Assembly: GCA_035544835.1 (NCBI GenBank)
Contig: DASZZV010000035.1
Coordinates: 1-27,169, forward strand
Direction: 5' to 3'
Length of the DNA: 27,169 bases
Source of the DNA: DASZZV01 sp035544835
GTDB taxonomy: Bacteria > Acidobacteriota > Thermoanaerobaculia > Gp7-AA8
This document shows, piece after piece, positions 17,201 through 23,423 of this stretch (position 1 is the stretch's first letter; every line of letters begins with the position of its first letter). The notes under the pieces are model-generated. The model ran no database searches. It saw only the letters and a list, made by a program, of their open reading frames with translations, and had not been told where the DNA came from. A program made the translations under genes and the position numbers.

Positions 17201-17525
17201 CCAGTTCCGTGATGACGCGAATTCCGCGGCGATGCGCCTCGCGAAGGAAGATCCGAAAGTCTCTGACCGACCCGTAGCTGGTGTGGACATCGGTGTAGCC
17301 GGCGATGTCGTACCCATCATCCTTCAGTGGTGAGGGATAGAAGGGCAGCAGCCACACGGCGGTGACGCCGAGGTCCTGAAGATAGTCGAGCTTCTCGGTG
17401 AGACCGGCGAAGTCTCCGATTCCGTCGGCGTTACTGTCGTAGAACGCCTTGACGTGAACCTGATAGATGATCCCGTCTTTGTACCAGAGGGGATCGTCGG
17501 CCAGCGGTGTCGGTTTTTTTATCAT
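14214..17525 (-). CDS. treS: Trehalose synthase-maltokinase fusion (TreS-Mak/Pep2)
   Basis: This bifunctional enzyme has two halves. The N-terminal GH13 half interconverts trehalose and maltose, and the C-terminal half phosphorylates maltose with ATP to maltose-1-phosphate, the donor for GlgE. Of 1103 residues, about 1-545 are TreS: DPLWYKDGIIYQVHVKAF, DGYDIAGYTDVHTSYG, nucleophile in GVDGLRLDAVPYLFERE near 209 and acid/base Glu in LLAEANQWPED near 251. Residues about 570-1103 are the aminoglycoside-phosphotransferase-like maltokinase, with NVLKGEQSNTSIVYGD, the catalytic HGDYHLGQVL near 952 and the metal-binding FIITDFEGEP near 971. Fusion guarantees maltose hand-over and is known in other bacteria. 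The ATG at 17525 has no Shine-Dalgarno of its own but overlaps the end of an upstream six-codon minicistron. The stop overlaps malQ. Confidence 0.97.
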   Translation of the reverse strand: MIKKPTPLADDPLWYKDGIIYQVHVKAFYDSNADGIGDFAGLTEKLDYLQDLGVTAVWLLPFYPSPLKDDGYDIAGYTDVHTSYGSVRDFRIFLREAHRRGIRVITELVINHTSDQHPWFQRARRARPGSALRDFYVWTDDPGKYKETRIIFKDFEASNWTWDPVAKAYYWHRFFHHQPDLNFDNPAVHRAVEQALDFWMKMGVDGLRLDAVPYLFEREGTSCENLPETHEYLKELRRYVDSNYKNRMLLAEANQWPEDTRPYFGDGDECQVAFHFPLMPRLFMSVAMEDRFPIIDILKQTPDIPDNCQWALFLRNHDELTLEMVTDEDRDYMYRTYAQDRQARINLGIRRRLAPLLENHRPRIELLNGLLFSFPGTPFIYYGDEIGMGDNIYLGDRNGVRTPMQWSPDRNAGFSRANPQRLYLPTIIDPEYHYEAVNVEGQQKNPNSLLWWMKRLIDLRKQIRAFGRGTIEFLQPENRKILAFIRSHESEQILVVANLSRFVQSAELDLGAFKGRVPVELFGRTAFPAVGDSPYFLTLNPHSFYWLALENRQADSEKLKTSVEAPLPAANWNDLLEGSRELLEKALARFIPQRRWFAGKARDLREVQILDTISFARSAVRLVMLKTEYREGSPETYLVPLALSFETGEVPAEAIVLRVASGNRDGLLYEAPGDPAFAQALLSAVTSRKRIKGSIGEVRAVRSREASSMQRLDAASLQVNVLKGEQSNTSIVYGDKYFLKLFRKIEPGVNTDVEMTRFLTEQAGFPNIPSFVAALEYHSGTDESSTLAIVQEAVPKGGDAWALSLDAVGRFFDRITSNPFQPEQMSDAFPHGSIVRLASQSLPPIAAALLGPYVTLAGQLGQRTAEMHVALASDSADPAFAPEPFTPFYRRSMYQSLRTQTTGALQLLKKKVRTLPENVQPVAEALLSRESEIDRRCRELIGINISALRIRCHGDYHLGQVLYTGKDFIITDFEGEPSRPLSQRRIKRSPLKDVAGMIRSFDYVPNAVLFGQAPGVGVRAEDLTVLRTASRFWSLWSSATFLRSYLASASAGSFLPTETNQLETLLDAYLLEKAFYEIVYELNQRPAWVEIPIRGILQLLEKS

Positions 17526-17542
17526 AAGTAGATTCGCAGCAT
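17522..17542 (-). CDS. Putative six-codon leader minicistron (MLRIYL) upstream of treS
   Basis: ATG at 17542 sits behind a strong AAGGAG Shine-Dalgarno with about four bases of spacing. It encodes MLRIYL and stops at TGA, which overlaps the treS ATG as ATGA. It is in a different frame from treS, so it cannot be an N-terminal extension. TreS has no other ribosome-binding site, so ribosomes probably load here and reinitiate at treS. Expression is inferred from layout only. Confidence 0.45.
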   Translation of the reverse strand: MLRIYL

Positions 17543-17544
17543 CT

Positions 17545-17577
17545 TTCTCCTTACTTCAGAGATCGGGGGTAGGAGAA
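17545..17577 (-). promoter_or_regulatory. Hairpin that could sequester the treS leader Shine-Dalgarno
   Basis: On the transcript, UUCUCCU (17577-17571) is the exact complement of AGGAGAA (17551-17545), which contains the leader ribosome-binding site. The loop is 19 nt. Such a structure could gate translation of the treS-malQ-glgB-treZ chain, as RNA thermometers and other cis-regulators do. A 7-bp stem can arise by chance, and polypurine ribosome-binding sites favour this. Confidence 0.35.
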
Positions 17578-17651
17578 GGTGCAATTGTTCGACTAGCGAC
17601 AAGTGAAGAAACTAATGAAAGCTCAGAGTTAGGGTGACATTCCTCTGCGAT

Positions 17652-18065
17652 TTATGATCCGATGACCTCAAACCCCACTGCCCGGGACGCTAAGGCAAGC
17701 GCCTTGTCATGAGTCGCAATAATCAGAGACTCTTCATACTGTTGGCGCCAGAGCATTGCAGTTGCAAGATGAATGGCATCAAGAGTACCGAGAGCCGTTG
17801 GAAGCGGTTGAGCAGCCTGGGAGAGGATGCCTTTACTCAGCTCCACCAAATCGATTCCCTTCATCACGCGAAAGGCTGTTTGGCGGAGCTTCGCTACTTC
17901 CTCGGAAGAGGTGCCGGTCATGAGGAGGCGATCGAGAGTTCGCATACATTCCACTTCCAAAATCGCGCTCGTGACCCCCGTCTGAATCCGCGGCCATTCC
18001 TTCAGAGAACCTGGCTGCTTCAGAATCACCCGAAGGACGACTGAAGAGTCGACGTAAAACATCAT
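17652..18065 (-). CDS. vapC: PIN-domain toxin of a VapC-type toxin-antitoxin pair
   Basis: This is a small endoribonuclease toxin of 137 residues, the usual VapC size. The acidic PIN residues are visible: Asp6 in FYVDSSVVLRVIL, Glu39 in SAILEVECMRTL, Asp96 in LGTLDAIHLATAM and Asp120 in IATHDKALALASRAVGF, so the active site looks intact. The start overlaps the antitoxin stop by four bases (ATGA), and a second ATG follows at once. The RNA target cannot be told from sequence. The pair sits between glgE and treS, interrupting the GlgE-pathway genes. Confidence 0.88.
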   Translation of the reverse strand: MMFYVDSSVVLRVILKQPGSLKEWPRIQTGVTSAILEVECMRTLDRLLMTGTSSEEVAKLRQTAFRVMKGIDLVELSKGILSQAAQPLPTALGTLDAIHLATAMLWRQQYEESLIIATHDKALALASRAVGFEVIGS

Positions 18066-18325
18066 CTCTGATTTTGTCGCTCTTCCATCAAAAGCTCCAC
18101 GATGTCGACATCGATTTCCGGAGCATGAGGTATTTCGATTTCACCCAGCGGTGGCGATTTCGGATCACGGGGACGTATGACAAAGGGTGCAGGACGTACG
18201 TCGAATGGGATGATCCGCGCGATTGGTGTATCGCGATCGAGAACGACGAGTGATTCTCCTCTTTTGACCTCTCGGAGATGTTCGCTCAGGTGCGCTTTGA
18301 GATCAGCGATGCGGACGTCCTTCAT
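18062..18325 (-). CDS. Phd/YefM-type antitoxin paired with the PIN toxin
   Basis: The 87-residue antitoxin should neutralise the PIN toxin and repress its own promoter. The N-terminus (MKDVRIADLKAHLSEHLREV, then KRGESLVVLDRDTPIARIIP) is the classic Phd/YefM DNA-binding fold. The acidic C-terminus (EIDVDIVELLMEER) is the probable toxin-binding tail. No ribosome-binding site precedes the ATG. A TATACT -10-like hexamer ends seven bases before it, so the message may be leaderless or nearly so. Confidence 0.85.
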   Translation of the reverse strand: MKDVRIADLKAHLSEHLREVKRGESLVVLDRDTPIARIIPFDVRPAPFVIRPRDPKSPPLGEIEIPHAPEIDVDIVELLMEERQNQR

Positions 18326-18345
18326 AGGTCACAGTATAGTCACCT
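18326..18345 (-). promoter_or_regulatory. Candidate antitoxin operator overlapping a -10 box
   Basis: AGGTCAC and GTCACCT (arms with one mismatched pair) flank AGTATA, whose reverse strand gives TATACT. The site touches the antitoxin start codon, the usual place for toxin-antitoxin autoregulation. No clear -35 is present. Confidence 0.4.
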
Positions 18346-18368
18346 CTGGTCATGAACACGTAATCTCT

Positions 18369-20357
18369 CTATGCAAAGTAATCGAAGTCGTGCTCCGACT
18401 TCATTTTTCTGCGGATGCGGAACAGGCGTGCCGGCAACGATGCCGGCTGCAGGGTCACGGCGTTTCGTTCGCCCTGCCAGATGAAGCGCGCCCCGGTGAG
18501 CAGGTCGTGCACCTGGTAGGACTGCGTCGTTTCCAACCCGAGCTCCTCCAGAGGCAGGTGCAGGGTCGCCGTCTGAGGGTTGTGAACATCGAGATTGATG
18601 GCCGCAACAATGACGTTGCCTGTCGCATCGCGTTTGCTGAAACAGATCACCTCTTCATTGTCAGTCTCGTGAAAAAGAAGGGTCTCATTGCGCTGCAGAG
18701 CGGGGTTCTCGCGGCGGATCCGATTCACCCGAGCGATGAACTCCTCGAGACTGTCTTCTGAGTCCAGCTTCCAGGAGCGGAGCTCGTACTTTTCCGAATT
18801 GAGGTACTCCTCGGTACCAGTGGCGCGAGGCTCGTGATCGAGCAGCTCGTAGGACGGACCATAGATACCGTAATTCGAAGAGAGTGTTGCGGCCAGCAGC
18901 AGCCTCACCATGAACATGGCCCGGCGGCCGTACTGAAGATGCTCGGGAAGAATGTCGGGGGTGTTCGGCCACGCGTTCGGCCGGAAATACTCGGCGAGCT
19001 CAGTCGTCGTCAGCTCCGTGAAGTAGGAAGTCAGCTCACGCTTCGTGTTCCGCCATGTGAAGTAGGTGTACGACTGCGAGAAGCCGGCCTTGGCGAGGTA
19101 ATTCATGATCTTCGGCCTGGTGAATGCCTCGGCCAGAAAGATGACGCCGGGATGCTCTTTCCGGATGACCGTGATCAGCCATTCCCAGAACGGCAGCGGC
19201 TTGGTGTGCGGGTTGTCGATGCGAAAGATCGAGACGCCCTGTTCGAGCCAGTATCGGATCACCGACGCCAGCTCCTCCCACAACGGGCTCCACTCCTCGC
19301 TCTCGAAATAGAAGGGATAGATGTCCTGATACGTCTTGGGAGGATTCTCCGCATACTGAATGGAACCGTCGGGCAGTTTGCGAAACCACTCCGGATGCCG
19401 GGTCACCGCCGGATGATCGGGCGAGGACTGGAAGGCGATGTCCATGGCGACCTCGATGTTCAGGCTGGAGGCACTCTTGAGCAGCCGCCGAAAATCATTG
19501 AGCGTCCCAAGCTCGGGATGGATCGCGGTATGACCCCCCTCGGCGGCACCGATCGCCCACGGACTGCCGACATCATCTTCTTCAGCGATCGGTGCGTTGT
19601 TCTTGCCCTTGCGGAAAGTCCGGCCGATCGGATGAATCGGCGGAAGGTAAAGGACGTCAAAGCCCATCCTCGAGATTCGTGGCAGTAGGCGCTCGACGTC
19701 GCGGAAGGTGCCGTGCTTTCCCGCTAGCGGAGAGGCAGAGCGGGGGAAGAGCTCGTACCAGGTGCTGAAGCGAGCCTTCGTCCTCTCGACTTCCACGATG
19801 AGCACCCGTGCATACCTGGTAGCCAGAGCACGATCGGGCGCCCGGTCGGCCAGCTCGGCAAGACGAGCATTGAGAAAAAGCGCGGAACGCCCGGCATCAT
19901 CGGTGGACGCTGTGACCTGATCGCGGAAACGACTCAACAGCTGGCAAACAGGCTCTGGCGATCGATCGATGGCCGCGGACAGCAGCTCCAGACCGATCAG
20001 AAGCTGGACGGCCACGTTCTGTTCTGCGGAGAGACGCTTTCTCAGATCGCGGCGCCAGCTCTGAAAGTGATCGACCCAGCCCTCGACTGTGTACTCGTAG
20101 CGACCAATGGTCTCCAACGAGAAGGAGCCGCGCCAGCGGTCGTTCGTACCCTCGAGCATCCGTACTTCGTCCCAGGTCGTCTCGCCTTCGCGCCGGTAGA
20201 GCAGCATGGCACCGAGAAGATCGTGGCCATCGGCGAACACGTCGGCTTCTACGAGGAGCTCGTCACCAACCACCCGTTTGACAGGGAATCGTCCGGCGTC
20301 GAGCTCCGGTAAGACTCTTTCGACGATGACTCGTTTCCTGCCTTCGGTTTGATGCAT
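18369..20357 (-). CDS. glgE: Alpha-1,4-glucan:maltose-1-phosphate maltosyltransferase (GlgE), GH13
   Basis: GlgE transfers maltosyl units from maltose-1-phosphate to the non-reducing end of alpha-1,4-glucan. It is the polymerising step of the pathway fed by TreS-Mak. The protein is 662 residues from ATG 20357; an in-frame TTG at 20381 is the alternative start, and neither has a strong ribosome-binding site. Family signatures include RVIVERVLPELDAGRFPVKR, the N-domain WRRDLRKRL helical bundle, FDVLYLPPIHPIGRTFRKGK, nucleophile in SIFRIDNPHTKPLPFWEW near residue 380, acid/base Glu in IFLAEAFTRPKIM near 408 and YTYFTWRNTK. Size and motifs match the Streptomyces and Mycobacterium enzymes. It is separated from treS by the toxin-antitoxin pair and is divergent from the kinase gene. 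Confidence 0.97.
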   Translation of the reverse strand: MHQTEGRKRVIVERVLPELDAGRFPVKRVVGDELLVEADVFADGHDLLGAMLLYRREGETTWDEVRMLEGTNDRWRGSFSLETIGRYEYTVEGWVDHFQSWRRDLRKRLSAEQNVAVQLLIGLELLSAAIDRSPEPVCQLLSRFRDQVTASTDDAGRSALFLNARLAELADRAPDRALATRYARVLIVEVERTKARFSTWYELFPRSASPLAGKHGTFRDVERLLPRISRMGFDVLYLPPIHPIGRTFRKGKNNAPIAEEDDVGSPWAIGAAEGGHTAIHPELGTLNDFRRLLKSASSLNIEVAMDIAFQSSPDHPAVTRHPEWFRKLPDGSIQYAENPPKTYQDIYPFYFESEEWSPLWEELASVIRYWLEQGVSIFRIDNPHTKPLPFWEWLITVIRKEHPGVIFLAEAFTRPKIMNYLAKAGFSQSYTYFTWRNTKRELTSYFTELTTTELAEYFRPNAWPNTPDILPEHLQYGRRAMFMVRLLLAATLSSNYGIYGPSYELLDHEPRATGTEEYLNSEKYELRSWKLDSEDSLEEFIARVNRIRRENPALQRNETLLFHETDNEEVICFSKRDATGNVIVAAINLDVHNPQTATLHLPLEELGLETTQSYQVHDLLTGARFIWQGERNAVTLQPASLPARLFRIRRKMKSEHDFDYFA

Positions 20358-20765
20358 TAAAAGAAGCGCACTCCGTCTCAATTGAGAATGGAGAAATATG
20401 AGACAGCCCTCATCTCAGGGTTTTCTTTCTCAATTCCCAATTCTCAATTTGGCTCAACCACTATGTGGGGACCGACGACTCGATGCAACAGGCCAGAAAT
20501 CCTTCCACGATCGGCGAAGCATGCTCGCGTGAACATCGAACTGGTACCGGACTGAGGCAGCGGTCCCGGAAAATTGCGATTCTCCTGCCTTGCGAAAATC
20601 GGCGTCGGGACGCAGCTTGCGGCCAGATGCAACGACGACATTTTCCTGGTCCGAGTCTCGGCAGAAGAGTAAACGGTCGGAAGCCAGTGCAGGGCGGCCT
20701 GGCCTCATCGCCGCCCTATTCATTCGTCCGGGGACTGTATACTGGGCCCCTCGGAGCCGAACCGA
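20358..20765. other. Divergent intergenic region between glgE and the kinase gene
   Basis: This 408-bp region has no convincing gene. It should carry the glgE promoter (leftwards) and the kinase promoter (rightwards). For the kinase, a TATACT -10-like hexamer lies at 20738-20743, 22 bp before the ATG, without a good -35. Next to glgE is an A/T-rich repeat block (20376-20450). A perfect 8-bp stem, AGGGCGGC and GCCGCCCT (20691-20698 and 20710-20717), lies just upstream of the kinase -10. The stretch 20460-20690 shows nothing I can name. Confidence 0.55.
20376..20450. repeat. Palindromic AATTCTCAATT-type repeat block upstream of glgE
   Basis: TCTCAATTGAGA (20376-20387) is a perfect 12-bp palindrome. 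The motif TCTCAATT recurs at 20428-20435 and 20442-20449, and the left part AATTGAGAATGGAGAAA can pair with the right part TTTCTC...AATTCTCAATT with a 7-base bulge. It could be a regulatory hairpin or an intergenic repeat family. Confidence 0.5.
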
Positions 20766-23396
20766 ATGTCGAATGTGTGTCCGCGATGCGAAGCCGTGCT
20801 CGACGACAGCGTCGTTCGCTGCCCTCACTGCGGCACGTCGGTCGAATTGAAACGGGGCGTTCCCAAAAAGACGAGATTCCAGCTCGGTGAGCTGATCGAC
20901 GGGCGCTATCAGGTCGTCGATATTCTTCCCTCGGGAGGGATGGGAGACGTTTACAAAGTCCGGCACGTCCATCTGAACGACCTGCGCATCATCAAGGTCC
21001 TCCGCTCCGAGCTCACCAACGACGAGAATGGCAAGAAGCGCTTCCTCCGCGAAGCCAAGATCGCCGCCTCGATCTCGCATCCCAACCTTGCTGGACTGCA
21101 TGATTTCTCGGCTCTGTCCGATGGCAGCTTTTACATGGTGGGCGAGTACGTTGACGGAATGACCATCGCCGATCATATTCTGGCCGGCGGGCGGTTCGAG
21201 ATCGCGCACGTTCTGACCATTGCCGAGCAGGTGCTCAAGGCAATGTCAGCACTGCACCACCGGGGCATTGTTCATCGGGACATCTCTCCGGACAACCTGA
21301 TGCTGACGAAGAACGCAGCAGGAACGTCAGTGATCAAGGTCATCGACCTGGGGATCGCCAAGTCTGTTGATTCCGCATCAGAAGGTCTTACCTCAGCGGG
21401 CTTCTTCATCGGGAAAGCACGTTACGCCTCACCCGAGCAGCTTCGCTGCGCCTTCGATGAGCAGGTCGACAGCCGGACCGATCTGTACTCACTCGGCATC
21501 GTCCTGTACGAAATGATTACAGGGCGCGATCCGTACGCCGGCAGCACGCCGGCCCAATACGTGATCAAGAAGGTGACGCAGGAGGTAAGGCGCATCAACG
21601 AGCCGGGCAAACAGCGTCTCGTTCCCGACGAGATCGAGCGCTTCGTCCTGACATTGCTCAAGGCCAACCGCGACGAACGTTTTCAGACCGCCGACCAGGC
21701 GCTCGCTGAGATCGTGCGACTGCAGCAGAACTTCCCCGAGCTCGCCAATCAAACCCTATCGACCGTGACGCAGACGCGTCCGATGCCGAAAGAGGCTTTA
21801 CAGGAGTCGCCGCCAACGCCTCCTCGAAAACGTCCCATCACCGAGGAAGTCGATCTTCGGGCCTTCATCCCAAAAGAAGAATCCGCGCCGGCAACCGTGG
21901 TAGCCGAAGAGGCAGCTCAGGTATCGCCAGGGGGTACCGAGGTCATACCGATGGCCGACTTCGCGCGGGAACTCTATGCACAGCAACATGGTGGGGCAAC
22001 AGGCACACCCGAAACGGGCGCACCGATGAATGCGCCGCTGGCTCCGCCACCGGTGGCGTTCTTCGGCGACGAGGCCGGCACGGTTGTGGACTACATGGCA
22101 CCGCCGGAGTTAGAGCCTGAGCCTTCCACCGAGGCTTTCACCCTCGCAAACTTCGTCCCGCCCGGGACCACACCAGACTCGACCGACGTCCTGCCCAAGC
22201 TCGACAAAGCTGCCATGGATGCGCTGCAGAAACAGAACCAGCCTGAGTTCCTTCAGGGATCGCGGCCTCCTTCCCTGAGCCAGGAGGCGACCATCGTCAC
22301 GCCCCTGATGAGCGGCAGTGCGCAATCCCTCCTCAGCCAATTGCCGAATGCCCAGATGGACCCTTCTCTGGCGCCGACCGATGTCGGCGGCGAGATTCCG
22401 TTCGATCCATCGATCAATCCCAACGCGCGCGTGAGCCGCAGGAACAGCAGCCCGGCTCCTTCGACACCGTTGGGTTTTGTTCCCCTTCCGAATGAGCCCA
22501 AACCGGCGACCGAGCCTCCACCGCTTCGACCCACATATGCGGCTCAGTCACGGCAAGCAACTCCGGTACCGCCGCCGGCCGCCGGCGCCAATCCCCGTGC
22601 CGGAACATCGCTCCCTCCGCCGGCGAAAAAGAGCAATGCGATTCTCTGGATCGTCGTGGTCGGTTTTCTGCTCGCGCTCGTGGCCGCCGGAATTTTCGCC
22701 TACAGAATCCTCGCCGCCAGACTTTTGAAACCAGCCGCGGAGAATGAGGCCACAACTTCCTCCGCGCCATCGACTCAGGTAGCGAAGGTCGACACTGCTC
22801 CCGCGCCGCAGATTGCCAGCCAGCCGCCGCCGACTGAGACTGTGCCACCGACGGCAACGACGACCGCGGCAGCGACGCAAACCGATACAGCACTGACCTC
22901 GAGTACCGCTTCTGTCGATACCGCCACCACCGAGACAACGCCCCCCACCACGCAATCGGTGGCGCCGGTGCCGGTAAAACCTCCGACTACGGAATCCCCG
23001 AAGAAGCCGGCAACTCCGCGGAAAAAGAAAGAGCGCGTCGTGGCACCGGCCGTGGCACCTAAGGAGCCGCCTCAGCCAGTGGTCCCGCAGGTGAAAGAAG
23101 GCGATCTCGTAGAGAGCGGAGAAGGTGTCGTCGATGCTCAGATCCGCCAGAAAGCACCTCTCAAGCTGGGACTTCGCACCCGTCTGTCCCGCGCCAAAGG
23201 TGCAGTGAAGGTGTACGCGATGGTCGGTATCAGCGGCAAGGTGGAACAGGTGCGCGTTCTTTCGTCGAGTGGCAACGATCAGATCGATCGCGCCGCTGAA
23301 GCTGCGGCCATCGCCAGCACGTTTACACCGGCTACGAAAAACGGCGTGCGCGTTCGGATGTGGCGTACCATCGAATATGAAGTAGGACGTCAGTAG
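20766..23396 (+). CDS. Ser/Thr protein kinase with N-terminal zinc ribbon, one transmembrane helix and periplasmic TonB C-terminal domain
   Basis: This 876-residue membrane kinase has a zinc ribbon (Cys5, Cys8, Cys19, Cys22), then a Hanks-type kinase at about 48-320. Visible kinase motifs are SGGMGDVYKV, Lys77 in RIIKVL, Glu96, HRDISPDN with Asp172, IDLGIAK with Asp194 (DLG in place of DFG) and YASPEQL. About 300 Pro/Ala-rich, probably disordered residues follow. One transmembrane helix is at about 623-648 (ILWIVVVGFLLALVAAGIFA). A Pro/Thr/Lys-rich linker then leads to a TonB C-terminal domain at about 790-876 (GISGKVEQVRVLSSSGNDQI, then PATKNGVRVRMWRTIEYEV). This predicts a cytoplasmic kinase with a periplasm-spanning TonB-like arm. 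Catalytic residues look complete. The start ATG has GGAG nine bases upstream. It is probably co-transcribed with the GH57 gene 27 bp downstream. Confidence 0.93.
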   Translation: MSNVCPRCEAVLDDSVVRCPHCGTSVELKRGVPKKTRFQLGELIDGRYQVVDILPSGGMGDVYKVRHVHLNDLRIIKVLRSELTNDENGKKRFLREAKIAASISHPNLAGLHDFSALSDGSFYMVGEYVDGMTIADHILAGGRFEIAHVLTIAEQVLKAMSALHHRGIVHRDISPDNLMLTKNAAGTSVIKVIDLGIAKSVDSASEGLTSAGFFIGKARYASPEQLRCAFDEQVDSRTDLYSLGIVLYEMITGRDPYAGSTPAQYVIKKVTQEVRRINEPGKQRLVPDEIERFVLTLLKANRDERFQTADQALAEIVRLQQNFPELANQTLSTVTQTRPMPKEALQESPPTPPRKRPITEEVDLRAFIPKEESAPATVVAEEAAQVSPGGTEVIPMADFARELYAQQHGGATGTPETGAPMNAPLAPPPVAFFGDEAGTVVDYMAPPELEPEPSTEAFTLANFVPPGTTPDSTDVLPKLDKAAMDALQKQNQPEFLQGSRPPSLSQEATIVTPLMSGSAQSLLSQLPNAQMDPSLAPTDVGGEIPFDPSINPNARVSRRNSSPAPSTPLGFVPLPNEPKPATEPPPLRPTYAAQSRQATPVPPPAAGANPRAGTSLPPPAKKSNAILWIVVVGFLLALVAAGIFAYRILAARLLKPAAENEATTSSAPSTQVAKVDTAPAPQIASQPPPTETVPPTATTTAAATQTDTALTSSTASVDTATTETTPPTTQSVAPVPVKPPTTESPKKPATPRKKKERVVAPAVAPKEPPQPVVPQVKEGDLVESGEGVVDAQIRQKAPLKLGLRTRLSRAKGAVKVYAMVGISGKVEQVRVLSSSGNDQIDRAAEAAAIASTFTPATKNGVRVRMWRTIEYEVGRQ

Positions 23397-23423
23397 TCCG
23401 ACTCGCTCGCCTGCCCATCATTC

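Noticed and set aside
20407..20426. CCCT...AGGG followed by TTTTCTTT as an intrinsic terminator
   Set aside because: The stem is only four base pairs, and no plus-strand gene ends upstream.
20454..21209. Minus-strand open frame of about 251 codons spanning the kinase start
   Set aside because: Half of it mirrors the kinase coding sequence, the other half has no recognisable motif, and no ribosome-binding site is seen.
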